A stretch of DNA of 64,000 nt, taken from an uncultured Saprospiraceae bacterium. Its GTDB lineage: Bacteria; Bacteroidota; Bacteroidia; Chitinophagales; Saprospiraceae. This document shows positions 27,392 to 36,448 of the stretch, in pieces. A program made the position numbers and the translations under genes. The notes under the pieces were generated by a model that was not told the origin of the DNA, did not search any database, and was given only the letters and a program-made list of their open reading frames with translations. The stretch covers positions 62,001 through 126,000 of the forward strand of contig CALLWB010000008.1 in the NCBI GenBank assembly GCA_938016265.1, written 5' to 3'. Numbering within the stretch: position 1 is the first letter of the stretch; the number at the start of each line of letters is the position of its first letter.

Positions 27392-27399
27392 TATATTTG
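27392..27399 (+). promoter_or_regulatory. -7 promoter element of the efflux operon
   Basis: TATATTTG matches TAnnTTTG and lies 73 nt before the ATG at 27473. The -33 region is T-rich but has no TTG at the standard distance. Confidence 0.4.
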
Positions 27400-27472
27400 A
27401 CATTAAATAGCAAATCTCCTGCATTAAAATAAACCGTACAAAGAATTATTTTCTAGTATTAGAAAGGTATTT

Positions 27473-28822
27473 ATGGTGAAAAATATAGTCATATTATTGT
27501 TTATTGGACTTCTAGGAGCAGGAGGGTATTATTACTATCAGAATAATTATACCGAGGCGGCAACGGATACTAGCATTATGGTGCCAGTAAAGAAAGGCCC
27601 ATTCAAAATCAGTGTGATTGCAACAGGCGAGTTACAAGCTGCCCGTTCCGAAAAGATATTAGGTCCACAAGGCATGCGCTCTGTCGGTATTTTCCAAACC
27701 ACCATAACGGATATCGTTGCTGAAGGGACACTGGTACAAGCAGGAGGCTATGTTGCTGCACTTGATCGGACTGATCTCGGCAATAAAATGAAAAGTGTCC
27801 AAACCGACATTGAAAAATCGCAATCACAAATCATTCAAGCACAGCTCGACACGGCTATCCAGATGCGTGGACTGAGAGATCAAATGGCAAACATCCAGTT
27901 TTCGATGGAAGAAAAAAGACTGGAAGTCAAAATGAATATCTATGAACCGCCAGCTGTCCAAAGGCAAACCATGTTGGAGTTAGAACGTTTGCAAAGGGAC
28001 TTCATGCAAGCGGAAGATGGCTATCTCCTGAAAAAAGAACAAGCAGAAGCTAAAATCACTGAAATAACTGCTTCGATGCAGCAATTTCAAGATCAACTCG
28101 AACAAATGAATAAACTGTCCGGGGCGTTCACAGTGACCGCGCCCAAATCAGGAATGGTTATATACGAGCGGAGTTGGAATGGGAAAAAAGGCCCCGGGTC
28201 AAGGATCAACGCCTGGGATCCGGTAGTCGCCCAGTTGCCTGATCTGACCGATATGATTTCTATTACTTACGTGAATGAGGTCGATATTAGCAAGGTAAAA
28301 ATTACGCAGCCAGTAGATATTAGCATCGATGCATTCCCAGATAAAAAATACGAAGGCCGCGTATTGAGCATCGCCAATATTGGAGAACAACGACCGAATT
28401 TTGACGCCAAGGTCTTTGAAGTGAAAATACAAATAGAAAAAAGCGATTCCATCCTTCGACCAGCAATGACGACCGCCAATGAGATCACTACCAGAGTATT
28501 CAATAATGTACTATACATACCACTCGAGGCACTTCACAGCAATGACAGTTTGTCCTACACGTTCCTAAAAAAGGAAGGAAAATATACGAGACAAGAAGTG
28601 CTACCTGGCCCAAGCAACGAAAATGAAGTGATTATCAAAGCTGGATTGACAGAAGGACAACAAATTGCACTCACCATTCCCTTAGAACCGGAAAAAATAC
28701 TTATTGATATACTTTCCGACGAGGTAAAAAAGAGGTATTCAAAAAAACTGACCTCCAATTCACCTCCGCCTACTGGAAATTCCAAGAAAAAGAACAGTTC
28801 AATTACAAAAAAAGAATCCTAG
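27473..28822 (+). CDS. Periplasmic adaptor (membrane fusion) protein of an efflux system, MacA/HlyD-like
   Basis: The 449-residue protein has one N-terminal membrane anchor (residues about 4-24). It then shows the split lipoyl/barrel-sandwich layout of HlyD-type adaptors: KKGPFKISVIATGELQA, TDIVAEGTLVQAGGYVAALD, a helical hairpin (about 108-215), FTVTAPKSGMVIYER, and a beta-barrel with YVNEVDISKVKITQPVDISIDAF. It links an inner-membrane pump to the TolC channel. Only 13 bp separate it from the MacB-like permease gene, and a TolC gene follows, so the three form one operon. An AGAAAGG ribosome-binding-like sequence lies just upstream. The C-terminal tail is Lys/Ser-rich. Confidence 0.9.
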   Translation: MVKNIVILLFIGLLGAGGYYYYQNNYTEAATDTSIMVPVKKGPFKISVIATGELQAARSEKILGPQGMRSVGIFQTTITDIVAEGTLVQAGGYVAALDRTDLGNKMKSVQTDIEKSQSQIIQAQLDTAIQMRGLRDQMANIQFSMEEKRLEVKMNIYEPPAVQRQTMLELERLQRDFMQAEDGYLLKKEQAEAKITEITASMQQFQDQLEQMNKLSGAFTVTAPKSGMVIYERSWNGKKGPGSRINAWDPVVAQLPDLTDMISITYVNEVDISKVKITQPVDISIDAFPDKKYEGRVLSIANIGEQRPNFDAKVFEVKIQIEKSDSILRPAMTTANEITTRVFNNVLYIPLEALHSNDSLSYTFLKKEGKYTRQEVLPGPSNENEVIIKAGLTEGQQIALTIPLEPEKILIDILSDEVKKRYSKKLTSNSPPPTGNSKKKNSSITKKES

Positions 28823-28835
28823 CAAAACCGATCCG

Positions 28836-30167
28836 ATGCAACGTCTTCTTTTCAACTTTGGAATAGCACTGGATGCTGTGTTTATGAATCAGATGCGTGC
28901 TTTTTTGACCGCACTCGGGATTCTGTTCGGAGTAGCTGCAGTTATCGCCATGCTCGCCATTGGTGCCGGAGCCCAGCAAGAACTACTCGCACAAATGAAA
29001 CTGGTTGGCACCAACAACATTGTTATCAAATCTATCATTGAAAATGAGAAAGAAGAAGATTCCGATAAGGAAGTGAAAAAACCATACTCGCCCGGACTTT
29101 CATTGACGGATATTGCAAATATGGTGGCCGTCATTCCTACCATAGAGAAAGTCAGTCCCGAGATCGTCCAACCAGTAAGTGTTGTCAGAAAAGGAAAACT
29201 GAAACGGGCAAAGTGTGTAGGAGTAGAAAATGCTTTTTTTGAATTGAACAACCTCGAACTAGCTTCCGGATCAAAATTTCAGGAAACGCATTTATTGAAT
29301 GGAGCACCTGTTTGTATTATTGGAAAAAACATTCAGTCTCAATTTTTTAGCAGTGAAAACCCAATAGGCAAACAAATAAAGTGTGGCACCACATGGCTGC
29401 ATATTATTGGAGTCCTGGACAAACGAATGGCCTCTTCACAAAGTCTAACGTCTTTAGGGATTCGTGATTACAATTCGGACATCTATGTTCCGGTGCAGAC
29501 TTCCCTTATCCGATTCAAAAACCGGACATTGCTGACGGGAAAGATGCTGGAAAACAAACAGACCCGCTTTATTAATTCAGATGACAACAATAAAAAAAAT
29601 ACCGGCCCGATCAACTATCATCAGTTAGACCGTCTGGTCATCCGTGTAAAAGACTCCGACTATTTGCAATCGACCGCTGACGTCGTCGCCAGAATGCTCA
29701 ACCGCAGACACTGGGAAGTCATCGACTACGAAGTAGCCGTACCAGAATTATTACTAAAGCAACAACAACGCACACAAGATTTATTCAACTACGTTCTAGG
29801 AGCGATTGCCGGTATTTCTTTGCTTGTTGGGGGGATTGGTATTATGAATATAATGTTGGCTTCTGTGCTTGAGCGGATCAAGGAAATCGGATTGAGACGA
29901 TCCTTGGGAGCGACACAAACAGACATTACTTTGCAATTTGTTTTTGAAGCGGTATTTATTAGCCTGCTAGGAGGCGTCCTAGGGATTGCTGTCGGCATTT
30001 TGATGGCAAATATGGTGACGAAACTAGCCGATATACCAACAGTTGTTTCGTTGTGGTCTGTTCTTTTGTCTTTTGGTGTTTCAGCCACTATTGGCTTATT
30101 GTTTGGTATAATTCCTGCCCAACGAGCCGCCAAGTTAGATCCAATAACCGCATTAAGAAATGACTGA
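28836..30167 (+). CDS. MacB/FtsX-type ABC transporter permease without ATPase domain
   Basis: The 443-residue protein has one membrane helix near the N-terminus (MRAFLTALGILFGVAAVIAM), a periplasmic MacB core domain (about 45-300: GTNNIVIKSI, LTDIANMVAVIPTIEKVSPE) and three C-terminal helices of the FtsX domain (GAIAGISLLVGGIGIMNIML, KEIGLRRSLGAT, FVFEAVFISLLGGVLGIAVG, then LFGIIPAQRAAKLDPITALR). Full-length MacB carries an N-terminal ATPase; here it is absent and no ATP-binding gene lies in the cluster. The pump must use an ATPase encoded elsewhere. The exported substrate is unknown. Confidence 0.92.
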   Translation: MQRLLFNFGIALDAVFMNQMRAFLTALGILFGVAAVIAMLAIGAGAQQELLAQMKLVGTNNIVIKSIIENEKEEDSDKEVKKPYSPGLSLTDIANMVAVIPTIEKVSPEIVQPVSVVRKGKLKRAKCVGVENAFFELNNLELASGSKFQETHLLNGAPVCIIGKNIQSQFFSSENPIGKQIKCGTTWLHIIGVLDKRMASSQSLTSLGIRDYNSDIYVPVQTSLIRFKNRTLLTGKMLENKQTRFINSDDNNKKNTGPINYHQLDRLVIRVKDSDYLQSTADVVARMLNRRHWEVIDYEVAVPELLLKQQQRTQDLFNYVLGAIAGISLLVGGIGIMNIMLASVLERIKEIGLRRSLGATQTDITLQFVFEAVFISLLGGVLGIAVGILMANMVTKLADIPTVVSLWSVLLSFGVSATIGLLFGIIPAQRAAKLDPITALRND

Positions 30168-30209
30168 AACCTGTTCCAATTCTACTGGCATATTATTAAC
30201 ATTATATCC

Positions 30210-31664
30210 ATGAAAAATATTCTTACCCTGCTTGTTTTATTATCGATTGGTAGTACTTTGTTCGGACAGAGCGCCCCTAAGAATATGGTAATGACACTAG
30301 ATGAAGTTATTCGCATGGCAAGAGGAGAGTCGCCGGACATTCAGATTGCTTCTGCTCAATTAAATAGAAGCTATTGGCAGCTAGAAGCCTTCAATGCAGG
30401 ATTTAAACCACAAATAGATTTAGAACTCAAAATCCCTTCCTTGAATAGCGCAATAATCGAAGATCCGACGACCTTGGAATTTCTAAGTGTAAGTAGCGCG
30501 AATTCTTCCTTTAGTTTTGAAGCGTCCCAGGAGATTGCTAAAACGGGAGGACGAATTTTTGCTAGTTCTGGGTTGCGAAGAAGCGATCGTTTTGAAAAAT
30601 CCGGTAATTCCGTGTCTTATTTATCTACACCTATTAATGTAGGAATAAATCAGCCTTTGTTTGCACACAATACAGCCAAATGGACGAGGCAAATAGAACC
30701 GCTAAAATACGAGGAAGCGGAACGACAGTTTACAGAAGAAAAGGAGGACGCCGCACTACAAGCGACCACGCTGTTTTTTAACGTCTACATCGCTCAAATC
30801 AGTATGCAAGCCGCTAGGGCGAATAAAGCGAATGCAGATACCTTATTTAGACTAGCAGAGGGACGGTTTAGTGTTGGGAAAATAGCTGAAAACGAATTGC
30901 TACAAATGGATTTGAGTGCAAAGCGGGCACAGAGTAGTATTGCTAGAGCCCAACTCGATTTGCAAACCAGCACGGAGAACTTGCGAAATTTTCTGGGCAT
31001 CAAAGAGTACGTAAGTTTTGATTTGACTCCTCCTGCCTCTTTGCCTGATTTTGTGATAGATGTGGACAAAGCTCTAGCTGAAGCAATAAAAAACAGGAAG
31101 GAGCCACTTGGGTTTGATCGCAGAATGCTGGAAGCAAATAAGGAGGTCGCAAGAGCCAAAGAAGAGGGGGGTGTCAATGCCAATCTGTTTGCCAGTTTTG
31201 GACTCTCGTCTACCGGAGCAGATTTGGGAGAGACCTATTCGAAAGCATTGCGAGCGCAGCAATTGGAATTTGGGGTTACGATACCTATTATGGATTGGGG
31301 AAGAGCGAAAGCTGCAAGAGAAATAGCCGCTTCCAATTTAGAAATCACCCAACTTCAAATCGAACAGGAACGCATCAATTTCGAACAGAATATCTTATTA
31401 AAAATTAATCAGTTTGGTTTGTTACGCGACCAAGCGGAGCTGGCAAAAGTGAGTTACGACATCACCCTAAAACGATATGACATCAGTAAAAAGAGATACC
31501 TGATTGGTCGGATAGCGGTTACGGATTTGAATATTGCCCAGGCAGAGCAGGACAGTTCATTGGAAGCCTACATGCAATCATTGCGCGCTTTTTGGACGGC
31601 CTACTATGAGCTTAGAAAACTAACCCTCTACGATTTTGAGAAGAATGCTGTTATTGGCGACTAA
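30210..31664 (+). CDS. TolC-family outer-membrane efflux channel
   Basis: The 484-residue protein has a signal peptide ending near LFGQ. Two outer-membrane-efflux repeats follow: the first spans about 28-235 (LDEVIRMARGESPDIQIASAQ, then LQATTLFFNVYIAQ), the second about 265-470 (KALAEAIKNRKEPLGFDRRM, FGVTIPIMDWGRAKAAREIA, RYLIGRIAVTDLNIAQAEQD). It should trimerise into an outer-membrane and periplasmic tunnel serving the adaptor and permease encoded just upstream (gap 42 bp). Confidence 0.93.
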   Translation: MKNILTLLVLLSIGSTLFGQSAPKNMVMTLDEVIRMARGESPDIQIASAQLNRSYWQLEAFNAGFKPQIDLELKIPSLNSAIIEDPTTLEFLSVSSANSSFSFEASQEIAKTGGRIFASSGLRRSDRFEKSGNSVSYLSTPINVGINQPLFAHNTAKWTRQIEPLKYEEAERQFTEEKEDAALQATTLFFNVYIAQISMQAARANKANADTLFRLAEGRFSVGKIAENELLQMDLSAKRAQSSIARAQLDLQTSTENLRNFLGIKEYVSFDLTPPASLPDFVIDVDKALAEAIKNRKEPLGFDRRMLEANKEVARAKEEGGVNANLFASFGLSSTGADLGETYSKALRAQQLEFGVTIPIMDWGRAKAAREIAASNLEITQLQIEQERINFEQNILLKINQFGLLRDQAELAKVSYDITLKRYDISKKRYLIGRIAVTDLNIAQAEQDSSLEAYMQSLRAFWTAYYELRKLTLYDFEKNAVIGD

Positions 31665-32270
31665 GTTGGATAGGAAGTAGAAAGACAAGCATCTACAGCA
31701 TTTATGTGAATTATCAACAAGTTAACTCTTTTCAATAAAACATACATCCCAGCACTAATTCATTGGGAATATTAATATTACACTTGTTTTATTTTGTGCA
31801 GGTGCGATCAAATTATTTGATGTTTCTATCTATAGTTTTTAAAGAATTTCATTTTTTTAGCAAAAAAATAAATAATCTTTTTTTTTGCTAAAAAGCACTC
31901 GATTTTAAAAACTAAAAACTGATAGTCAATTGATTAAGCTTTAAAAATGATAAAATAAGATAATTCGAGTTACAGATTTAAATTTTTTATTATTTGTCAC
32001 TATTTTTCAGAAGGAATTCATGACTAATTATATTGAATAGCTCAGAAAACCGTGGATTTTTCATCAATGATATTAAAAATAAAAACCATAGGAATTTAGT
32101 GCATTATTAAATTAATCAAGTCACAAATCACAACTTTAAAGAATGTCGGGTGCGGCTTATCCCCATACATTTGAATCGAACAACATAACCACCACTTAGA
32201 ACAAAACAAAGAACAACATTAGACTCACGTACTGAAGGACCACTATCCATCAACAAAAAAAGTACGTGTA
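31665..32270. other. Long AT-rich leader before the subtilase gene, 606 bp
   Basis: No gene is seen. A hairpin with arms TAGCAAAAAAA (31858-31868) and TTTTTTTGCTA (31880-31890) could end transcription from the TolC gene, although it lies about 190 bp downstream. The segment just before the subtilase start contains an 8-bp inverted repeat, listed separately. No TAnnTTTG promoter was recognised. Confidence 0.45.
32226..32268 (+). promoter_or_regulatory. Inverted repeat abutting the subtilase start codon
   Basis: CACGTACT (32226-32233) and AGTACGTG (32261-32268) are perfect 8-bp complements around a 27-nt loop. The 3' arm ends 2 nt before the ATG at 32271. In RNA this would form a stem right at the start codon; in DNA it could be an operator half-site pair. 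Confidence 0.5.
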
Positions 32271-35200
32271 ATGAAAAATTTATCAACACTTCGAGTGATT
32301 GTAATCGCTTTGGTATTATCCATTAGTTTTTGCTCAACCATCTTTGCTCAATTAAAAAATGACCAGTATACTATTCCTTTCAGGTCAGGAGAGTTTTTAC
32401 CACCAAATGAGACGACAAGTCTACTGAAACAGTCCAATTTTACGGCAACTAACCAAGTAGGAGATAAGTACTATGTTTTAATTCAGTTCAGAAACGAGCT
32501 AAATGAATTAAGCACAGCAGAGTTGAAAGCGGCAAACATTACGTTATTAAACTACATCCACAAGTTTACGTATACGGCTTCTATTCCTGTTACTACCAGC
32601 CAAAATACCTTAGAAAAATTCAATATACGCTCACTGAGTGAGATCCCCACAATAGCTAAAATATCCTCTTCAATTAGCGATCAAGAAATTCCTGATTGGG
32701 CGAAAAATTCACCAGGAAAAGTAGACGTTTCTGTGCTTTTACAGAAAAACGTCGACTACAATCTTGTTGAACAAGCACTACCAACATTGGGCGCCGAGTT
32801 ACTAGACAACAGTTTGTTAAACTACCACCTTATCACGCTTAGAGTGGAAGAAAACAGACTTAACGATCTTGCAAACAACGGATTTGTTCATTTTGTAGAG
32901 CCTATCGAAGCCCCAATGGAACACATGAATCACAAGGGACCTCAATCAACAAAATCTGCCTTCGTAAAAAATAACTACGGTTATACTGGTCAAGGGGTTG
33001 TTGTAGGAGTAGGTGACGGAGGAAATGTCTCTCACATTGACTACGGAGATAACCTACTTTACCAAACAGCTACTGCAGATTCAAATTGGGGCAATCACGC
33101 TTTCCATGTAGTTGGTACAATTACTGGAAATGGTAATTTGGATCCTTGGTTTGAAGGAATGGCAATTAACACTAAAGTTATCACTGAACATTCTAGTTCA
33201 ATAATTAGCAAAACAGCTGATCACTACGATACATACGGAATGTCTTTAACCAACAACTCCTATGGCCCTAGTAATTTCCAGTGTTCAACTGCTGGTCTTT
33301 ACAATTCAAATAGTATTATTATCGATCAAAGTATGCATGACTTTCCTAAACTGCTTCACGTTTTTGCAGCAGGCAATAGTGGAGCATTTGATTGTAACCC
33401 CTACCCTTTTGGTTATGGAACGGTTATCCGGTCTTATGCTTCTTCTAAAAACGCATTGATCATTGGAGCAATTCAGCATAGAGGTCAGGAAGTTTCTTTT
33501 AGCAGCAGAGGCCCTGTAAATGATGGCCGAATCAAGCCAGAAGTCGTTACTTCAGGATACGGTGTGGTATCAACGATCAGCAACAATAGCTACAAAGCAA
33601 TGCACGGAACAAGTATGGCGACAGCAACCGCAACTGGTGCTGCAGCAATCATCACAGAAGCATACATGGCTGAAAACAATGGCGAAAAACCTAGCGGTGA
33701 CGTACTGAAGGCAATCATTACAAACTCTGCTGAAGATGCAGGTAACGAAGGACCTGACTACTCCTACGGGTTTGGAATCATGGATGTAAAAAGAGCTGTT
33801 GAAACGATTAAAGAAGGAAGATTTGTTACAGGTTCAATTACTAACGGAGTAACTAACCACGAATTTATTAATGTTCCTGCTGGAACACATCAAGTAAAAA
33901 TTATGCTCTACTGGCATGATAACCCAGGATCAGGTAATGTCTATAGAGCACTAGTTAACAACCTGGATATGGAAGTACTTAATACTGCAGGAGAAACATT
34001 TCTTCCATGGGTTTTAGATGCTACACCTGCCAATGTTGCACTACCAGCAACAAGAGGAATTGATACCTTAAACAATATCGAACAAATCACATTGACGGCT
34101 AATGAAATCACATCTGGTCTTGCTGTAAAAATTAAAGCAACTAATGCACCGATGGGTCCACAGAAGTATGTACTTGTATACGATATCATCGAACCAGAAG
34201 CGGAGCTTACCTTTCCTGCTGGTGGAGAAAACCTCGCCCCAGGATACAAAACAGATGTTATCCGCTGGAATGCCTACGGACCAGATGCTGAAAACGTAAC
34301 TTTAGAGTATTCTTTGGATAATGGTAATAGCTGGGAAGCATTCCCCCTTTCACAAGAAAATAAAGAATTAAGATATTACAATTGGGCAATTCCAGCTTCA
34401 GTAACTTCTGAAGCAGCAAGAGTCCGAGTTACTATGAACGGAAGTTCAGATATGAATGAAATTCCATTCACCATCCTCCCTACACCTTCTAATTTAACTG
34501 TAGATGCAGTTTGCGGTAGTAAAGTAAAATTATCTTGGGAACCTACTAGCAGCGCAGAATATTATGAAGTAATGAAACTTGACGGTGTAATGAAGGTAAT
34601 AGGCGAAACTTCCGCAGCAACCTATACTGTAGAAGCTCCAACTGTAGGTCAAGAAGAATGGTATACCATTAGACCAGTGTCTAAAACAGGAAATATAGGA
34701 AGTAGAATGGTAGCGGTAAATGCTACTACAACTGCAACAGCTTGTGGATTGGTTGTCGATGCAGGAATATCTGCCATCCTTAGCCCAATCAAGGATGGAA
34801 GAGAGTTTACCTCTACAACACTTAGCAACAAACCAGTTATCGTTGAAGTCCAAAACTTTGGTACGACACCAATTTCCAACTTCCCGATTTTCTACAGCGT
34901 AAACAATGGGGCTGAGGTTCAGGAGACATTTACTGGAACCTTAAATCCTGGTGAAAAAACAGAGTTTACTTTTTCCACACCTGCCTCTATTAATGCACCT
35001 GGCATCTACAATATTAGTACAAGAACTGGAATCACCGGAGACGTTGAAGTAGACAATGATACTCCAGTAAAAACTTACGAAATCAAACAATACGAAAATG
35101 AAGCATTATCTATTGGTAGTTTTCCTTTCGATATGAACTTTGATGCATCTTCTGCGCAGGTATTTCAAGAAAATATGACCATCGATCCACTCTCTAGAAT

Positions 35201-36269
35201 CGACTACGTAACTGAAGGCATCGGAGGACGACTAAAGATAAATGATGATGTAGATTTTAATAAGAATGGGTCTACAAATGCAATAACACTGGACGCAACG
35301 TATCCAGTAAATGGCGGAGACATTACCAATGAAATGATCCTTACTTACAACATGGAAAACTTTGACCCTTCCTGGTTAGAATTTAAGCTTGACTTCAGCT
35401 TTATGAAGCATGTTCAAAATCCAACTTCTGAAAATAGAGTCTATGCTAGAGGAAGCGATACAGATACATGGATTGTGGTTTATGATTTGGCTACGAATCC
35501 TTCAAATCTTGGAATGTACTACGACATAGTTGACATCAACCTCCTTGACAAACTGACTGACAAGGGACAACAATTGACAAGCAGCTTCCAATTGAAATTC
35601 AGCCAGACTGGAGAAACATTTGCCGCAGATATCCTTGGAAATGACGGGTATACATTCGACAACATTGCACTAAGAATAGGTATCACCTTACCAATAGAAC
35701 TAGTAAGTTTTGAAGCAGTAAAAGAAGGAAATGATGCGGTATTAAACTGGACAACTGCATCGGAACTAAACAACAAGTATTTCGAAATAGAAATGGCAGA
35801 AGAAACAGTAGCTGGCGAACTGGAAGACTATATTGCAATTGGAAAAGTGGATGGTGCAGGCAACAGTTCTACCTTCATAAACTATTCTTTTTTGGATGAT
35901 GAATCTGGCAAAAATAGCAGAAGATACTACCGTCTGAAGCAAGTAGATTTTGACGGCTCTTTTGAATACTCCGATATTAGAGTTCTAGACTTCAGAAGAT
36001 CTACAGAAATCGAATTTACCGTATATCCAAACCCAGTTCTTGAAACACTCAGTGTCGCTGTAAAATCAGACCAAGAAGAACCACTAAAAATCATTGTAAC
36101 TGATATGTCAGGAAAAGTAATGGAAAATATTAACGAAAGTCAAATAAACGGATCAACCATCAAAACAATCAATTTTGACGACAGTTATGCAGAAGGATAT
36201 TATATGGTATCCACTCAAATTGGAAAAACAGTTAAAACGCATAAAGTACTAAAAGTGAACCACAAGTAA
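32271..36269 (+). CDS. Secreted subtilisin-like (S8) serine protease with T9SS sorting domain
   Basis: The 1332-residue protein has a Sec signal peptide (cleavage near IFAQ) and an N-terminal propeptide-like region (about 25-220). The S8 catalytic domain spans about 225-530, with Asp249 in GVGDGG, His276 in NHAFHVVGTI, an oxyanion Asn in FAAGNSGAF, and Ser448 in HGTSMATA. Then come beta-sandwich domains: PAGTHQVKIMLYWHDNPG (P-domain-like), a fibronectin-III-like domain, and a CARDB-like domain (VEVQNFGTTPISNFPIFY). The C-terminus (about 1250-1332) is a type A T9SS sorting domain (FTVYPNPVLETLSVAVKSD, IIVTDMSGKVMENI, GYYMVSTQIGKTVKTHKVLK). It should be exported through the outer membrane and digest proteins outside the cell. 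It is monocistronic. Confidence 0.93.
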   Translation: MKNLSTLRVIVIALVLSISFCSTIFAQLKNDQYTIPFRSGEFLPPNETTSLLKQSNFTATNQVGDKYYVLIQFRNELNELSTAELKAANITLLNYIHKFTYTASIPVTTSQNTLEKFNIRSLSEIPTIAKISSSISDQEIPDWAKNSPGKVDVSVLLQKNVDYNLVEQALPTLGAELLDNSLLNYHLITLRVEENRLNDLANNGFVHFVEPIEAPMEHMNHKGPQSTKSAFVKNNYGYTGQGVVVGVGDGGNVSHIDYGDNLLYQTATADSNWGNHAFHVVGTITGNGNLDPWFEGMAINTKVITEHSSSIISKTADHYDTYGMSLTNNSYGPSNFQCSTAGLYNSNSIIIDQSMHDFPKLLHVFAAGNSGAFDCNPYPFGYGTVIRSYASSKNALIIGAIQHRGQEVSFSSRGPVNDGRIKPEVVTSGYGVVSTISNNSYKAMHGTSMATATATGAAAIITEAYMAENNGEKPSGDVLKAIITNSAEDAGNEGPDYSYGFGIMDVKRAVETIKEGRFVTGSITNGVTNHEFINVPAGTHQVKIMLYWHDNPGSGNVYRALVNNLDMEVLNTAGETFLPWVLDATPANVALPATRGIDTLNNIEQITLTANEITSGLAVKIKATNAPMGPQKYVLVYDIIEPEAELTFPAGGENLAPGYKTDVIRWNAYGPDAENVTLEYSLDNGNSWEAFPLSQENKELRYYNWAIPASVTSEAARVRVTMNGSSDMNEIPFTILPTPSNLTVDAVCGSKVKLSWEPTSSAEYYEVMKLDGVMKVIGETSAATYTVEAPTVGQEEWYTIRPVSKTGNIGSRMVAVNATTTATACGLVVDAGISAILSPIKDGREFTSTTLSNKPVIVEVQNFGTTPISNFPIFYSVNNGAEVQETFTGTLNPGEKTEFTFSTPASINAPGIYNISTRTGITGDVEVDNDTPVKTYEIKQYENEALSIGSFPFDMNFDASSAQVFQENMTIDPLSRIDYVTEGIGGRLKINDDVDFNKNGSTNAITLDATYPVNGGDITNEMILTYNMENFDPSWLEFKLDFSFMKHVQNPTSENRVYARGSDTDTWIVVYDLATNPSNLGMYYDIVDINLLDKLTDKGQQLTSSFQLKFSQTGETFAADILGNDGYTFDNIALRIGITLPIELVSFEAVKEGNDAVLNWTTASELNNKYFEIEMAEETVAGELEDYIAIGKVDGAGNSSTFINYSFLDDESGKNSRRYYRLKQVDFDGSFEYSDIRVLDFRRSTEIEFTVYPNPVLETLSVAVKSDQEEPLKIIVTDMSGKVMENINESQINGSTIKTINFDDSYAEGYYMVSTQIGKTVKTHKVLKVNHK

Positions 36270-36350
36270 TCTACTTGAAAGATCACTCTTAAATCAACAA
36301 CAACAATCACTATATATATTAATTAACAACGCAAGTACTCTTATGCCACT

Positions 36351-36384
36351 AGTGCTCTTCTTGAAAAAGGAGAGCACTTTTTTA
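36351..36384 (+). terminator. Rho-independent terminator of the subtilase gene
   Basis: AGTGCTCT (36351-36358) pairs with AGAGCACT (36371-36378), followed by TTTTTTA. The site lies 81 bp after the stop codon. Confidence 0.87.
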
Positions 36385-36395
36385 TTGTATTTATG

Positions 36396-36424
36396 TTGGA
36401 TAATAAATATTTCAATTAATTTCG
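36396..36424 (+). promoter_or_regulatory. Probable promoter of ftcD-fchA
   Basis: TTG (36396-36398) and TAATTTCG (36417-36424, one base off TAnnTTTG) are separated by 18 nt, within the Bacteroidota range. The start would fall near 36431, just before the ATG at 36449. Confidence 0.45.
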
Positions 36425-36448
36425 CGATCATTACCAAAACGTTTTACT

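Larger units (their letters stand above)
26862..27472. other. Intergenic region between divergent genes, 611 bp
   Basis: It holds candidate -7 elements for both flanking genes (26880-26887 minus; 27392-27399 plus). I see no tRNA, coding region or clear terminator in the middle. Short mirrored snippets such as CTCAGAG...CTCTCTG occur but form no strong structure. Confidence 0.45.

Noticed and set aside
26862-27472. Search for tRNA or attachment site in the 611-bp gap
   Set aside because: No cloverleaf, no TTCGA-type T-loop and no direct repeats of attachment-site length were found.
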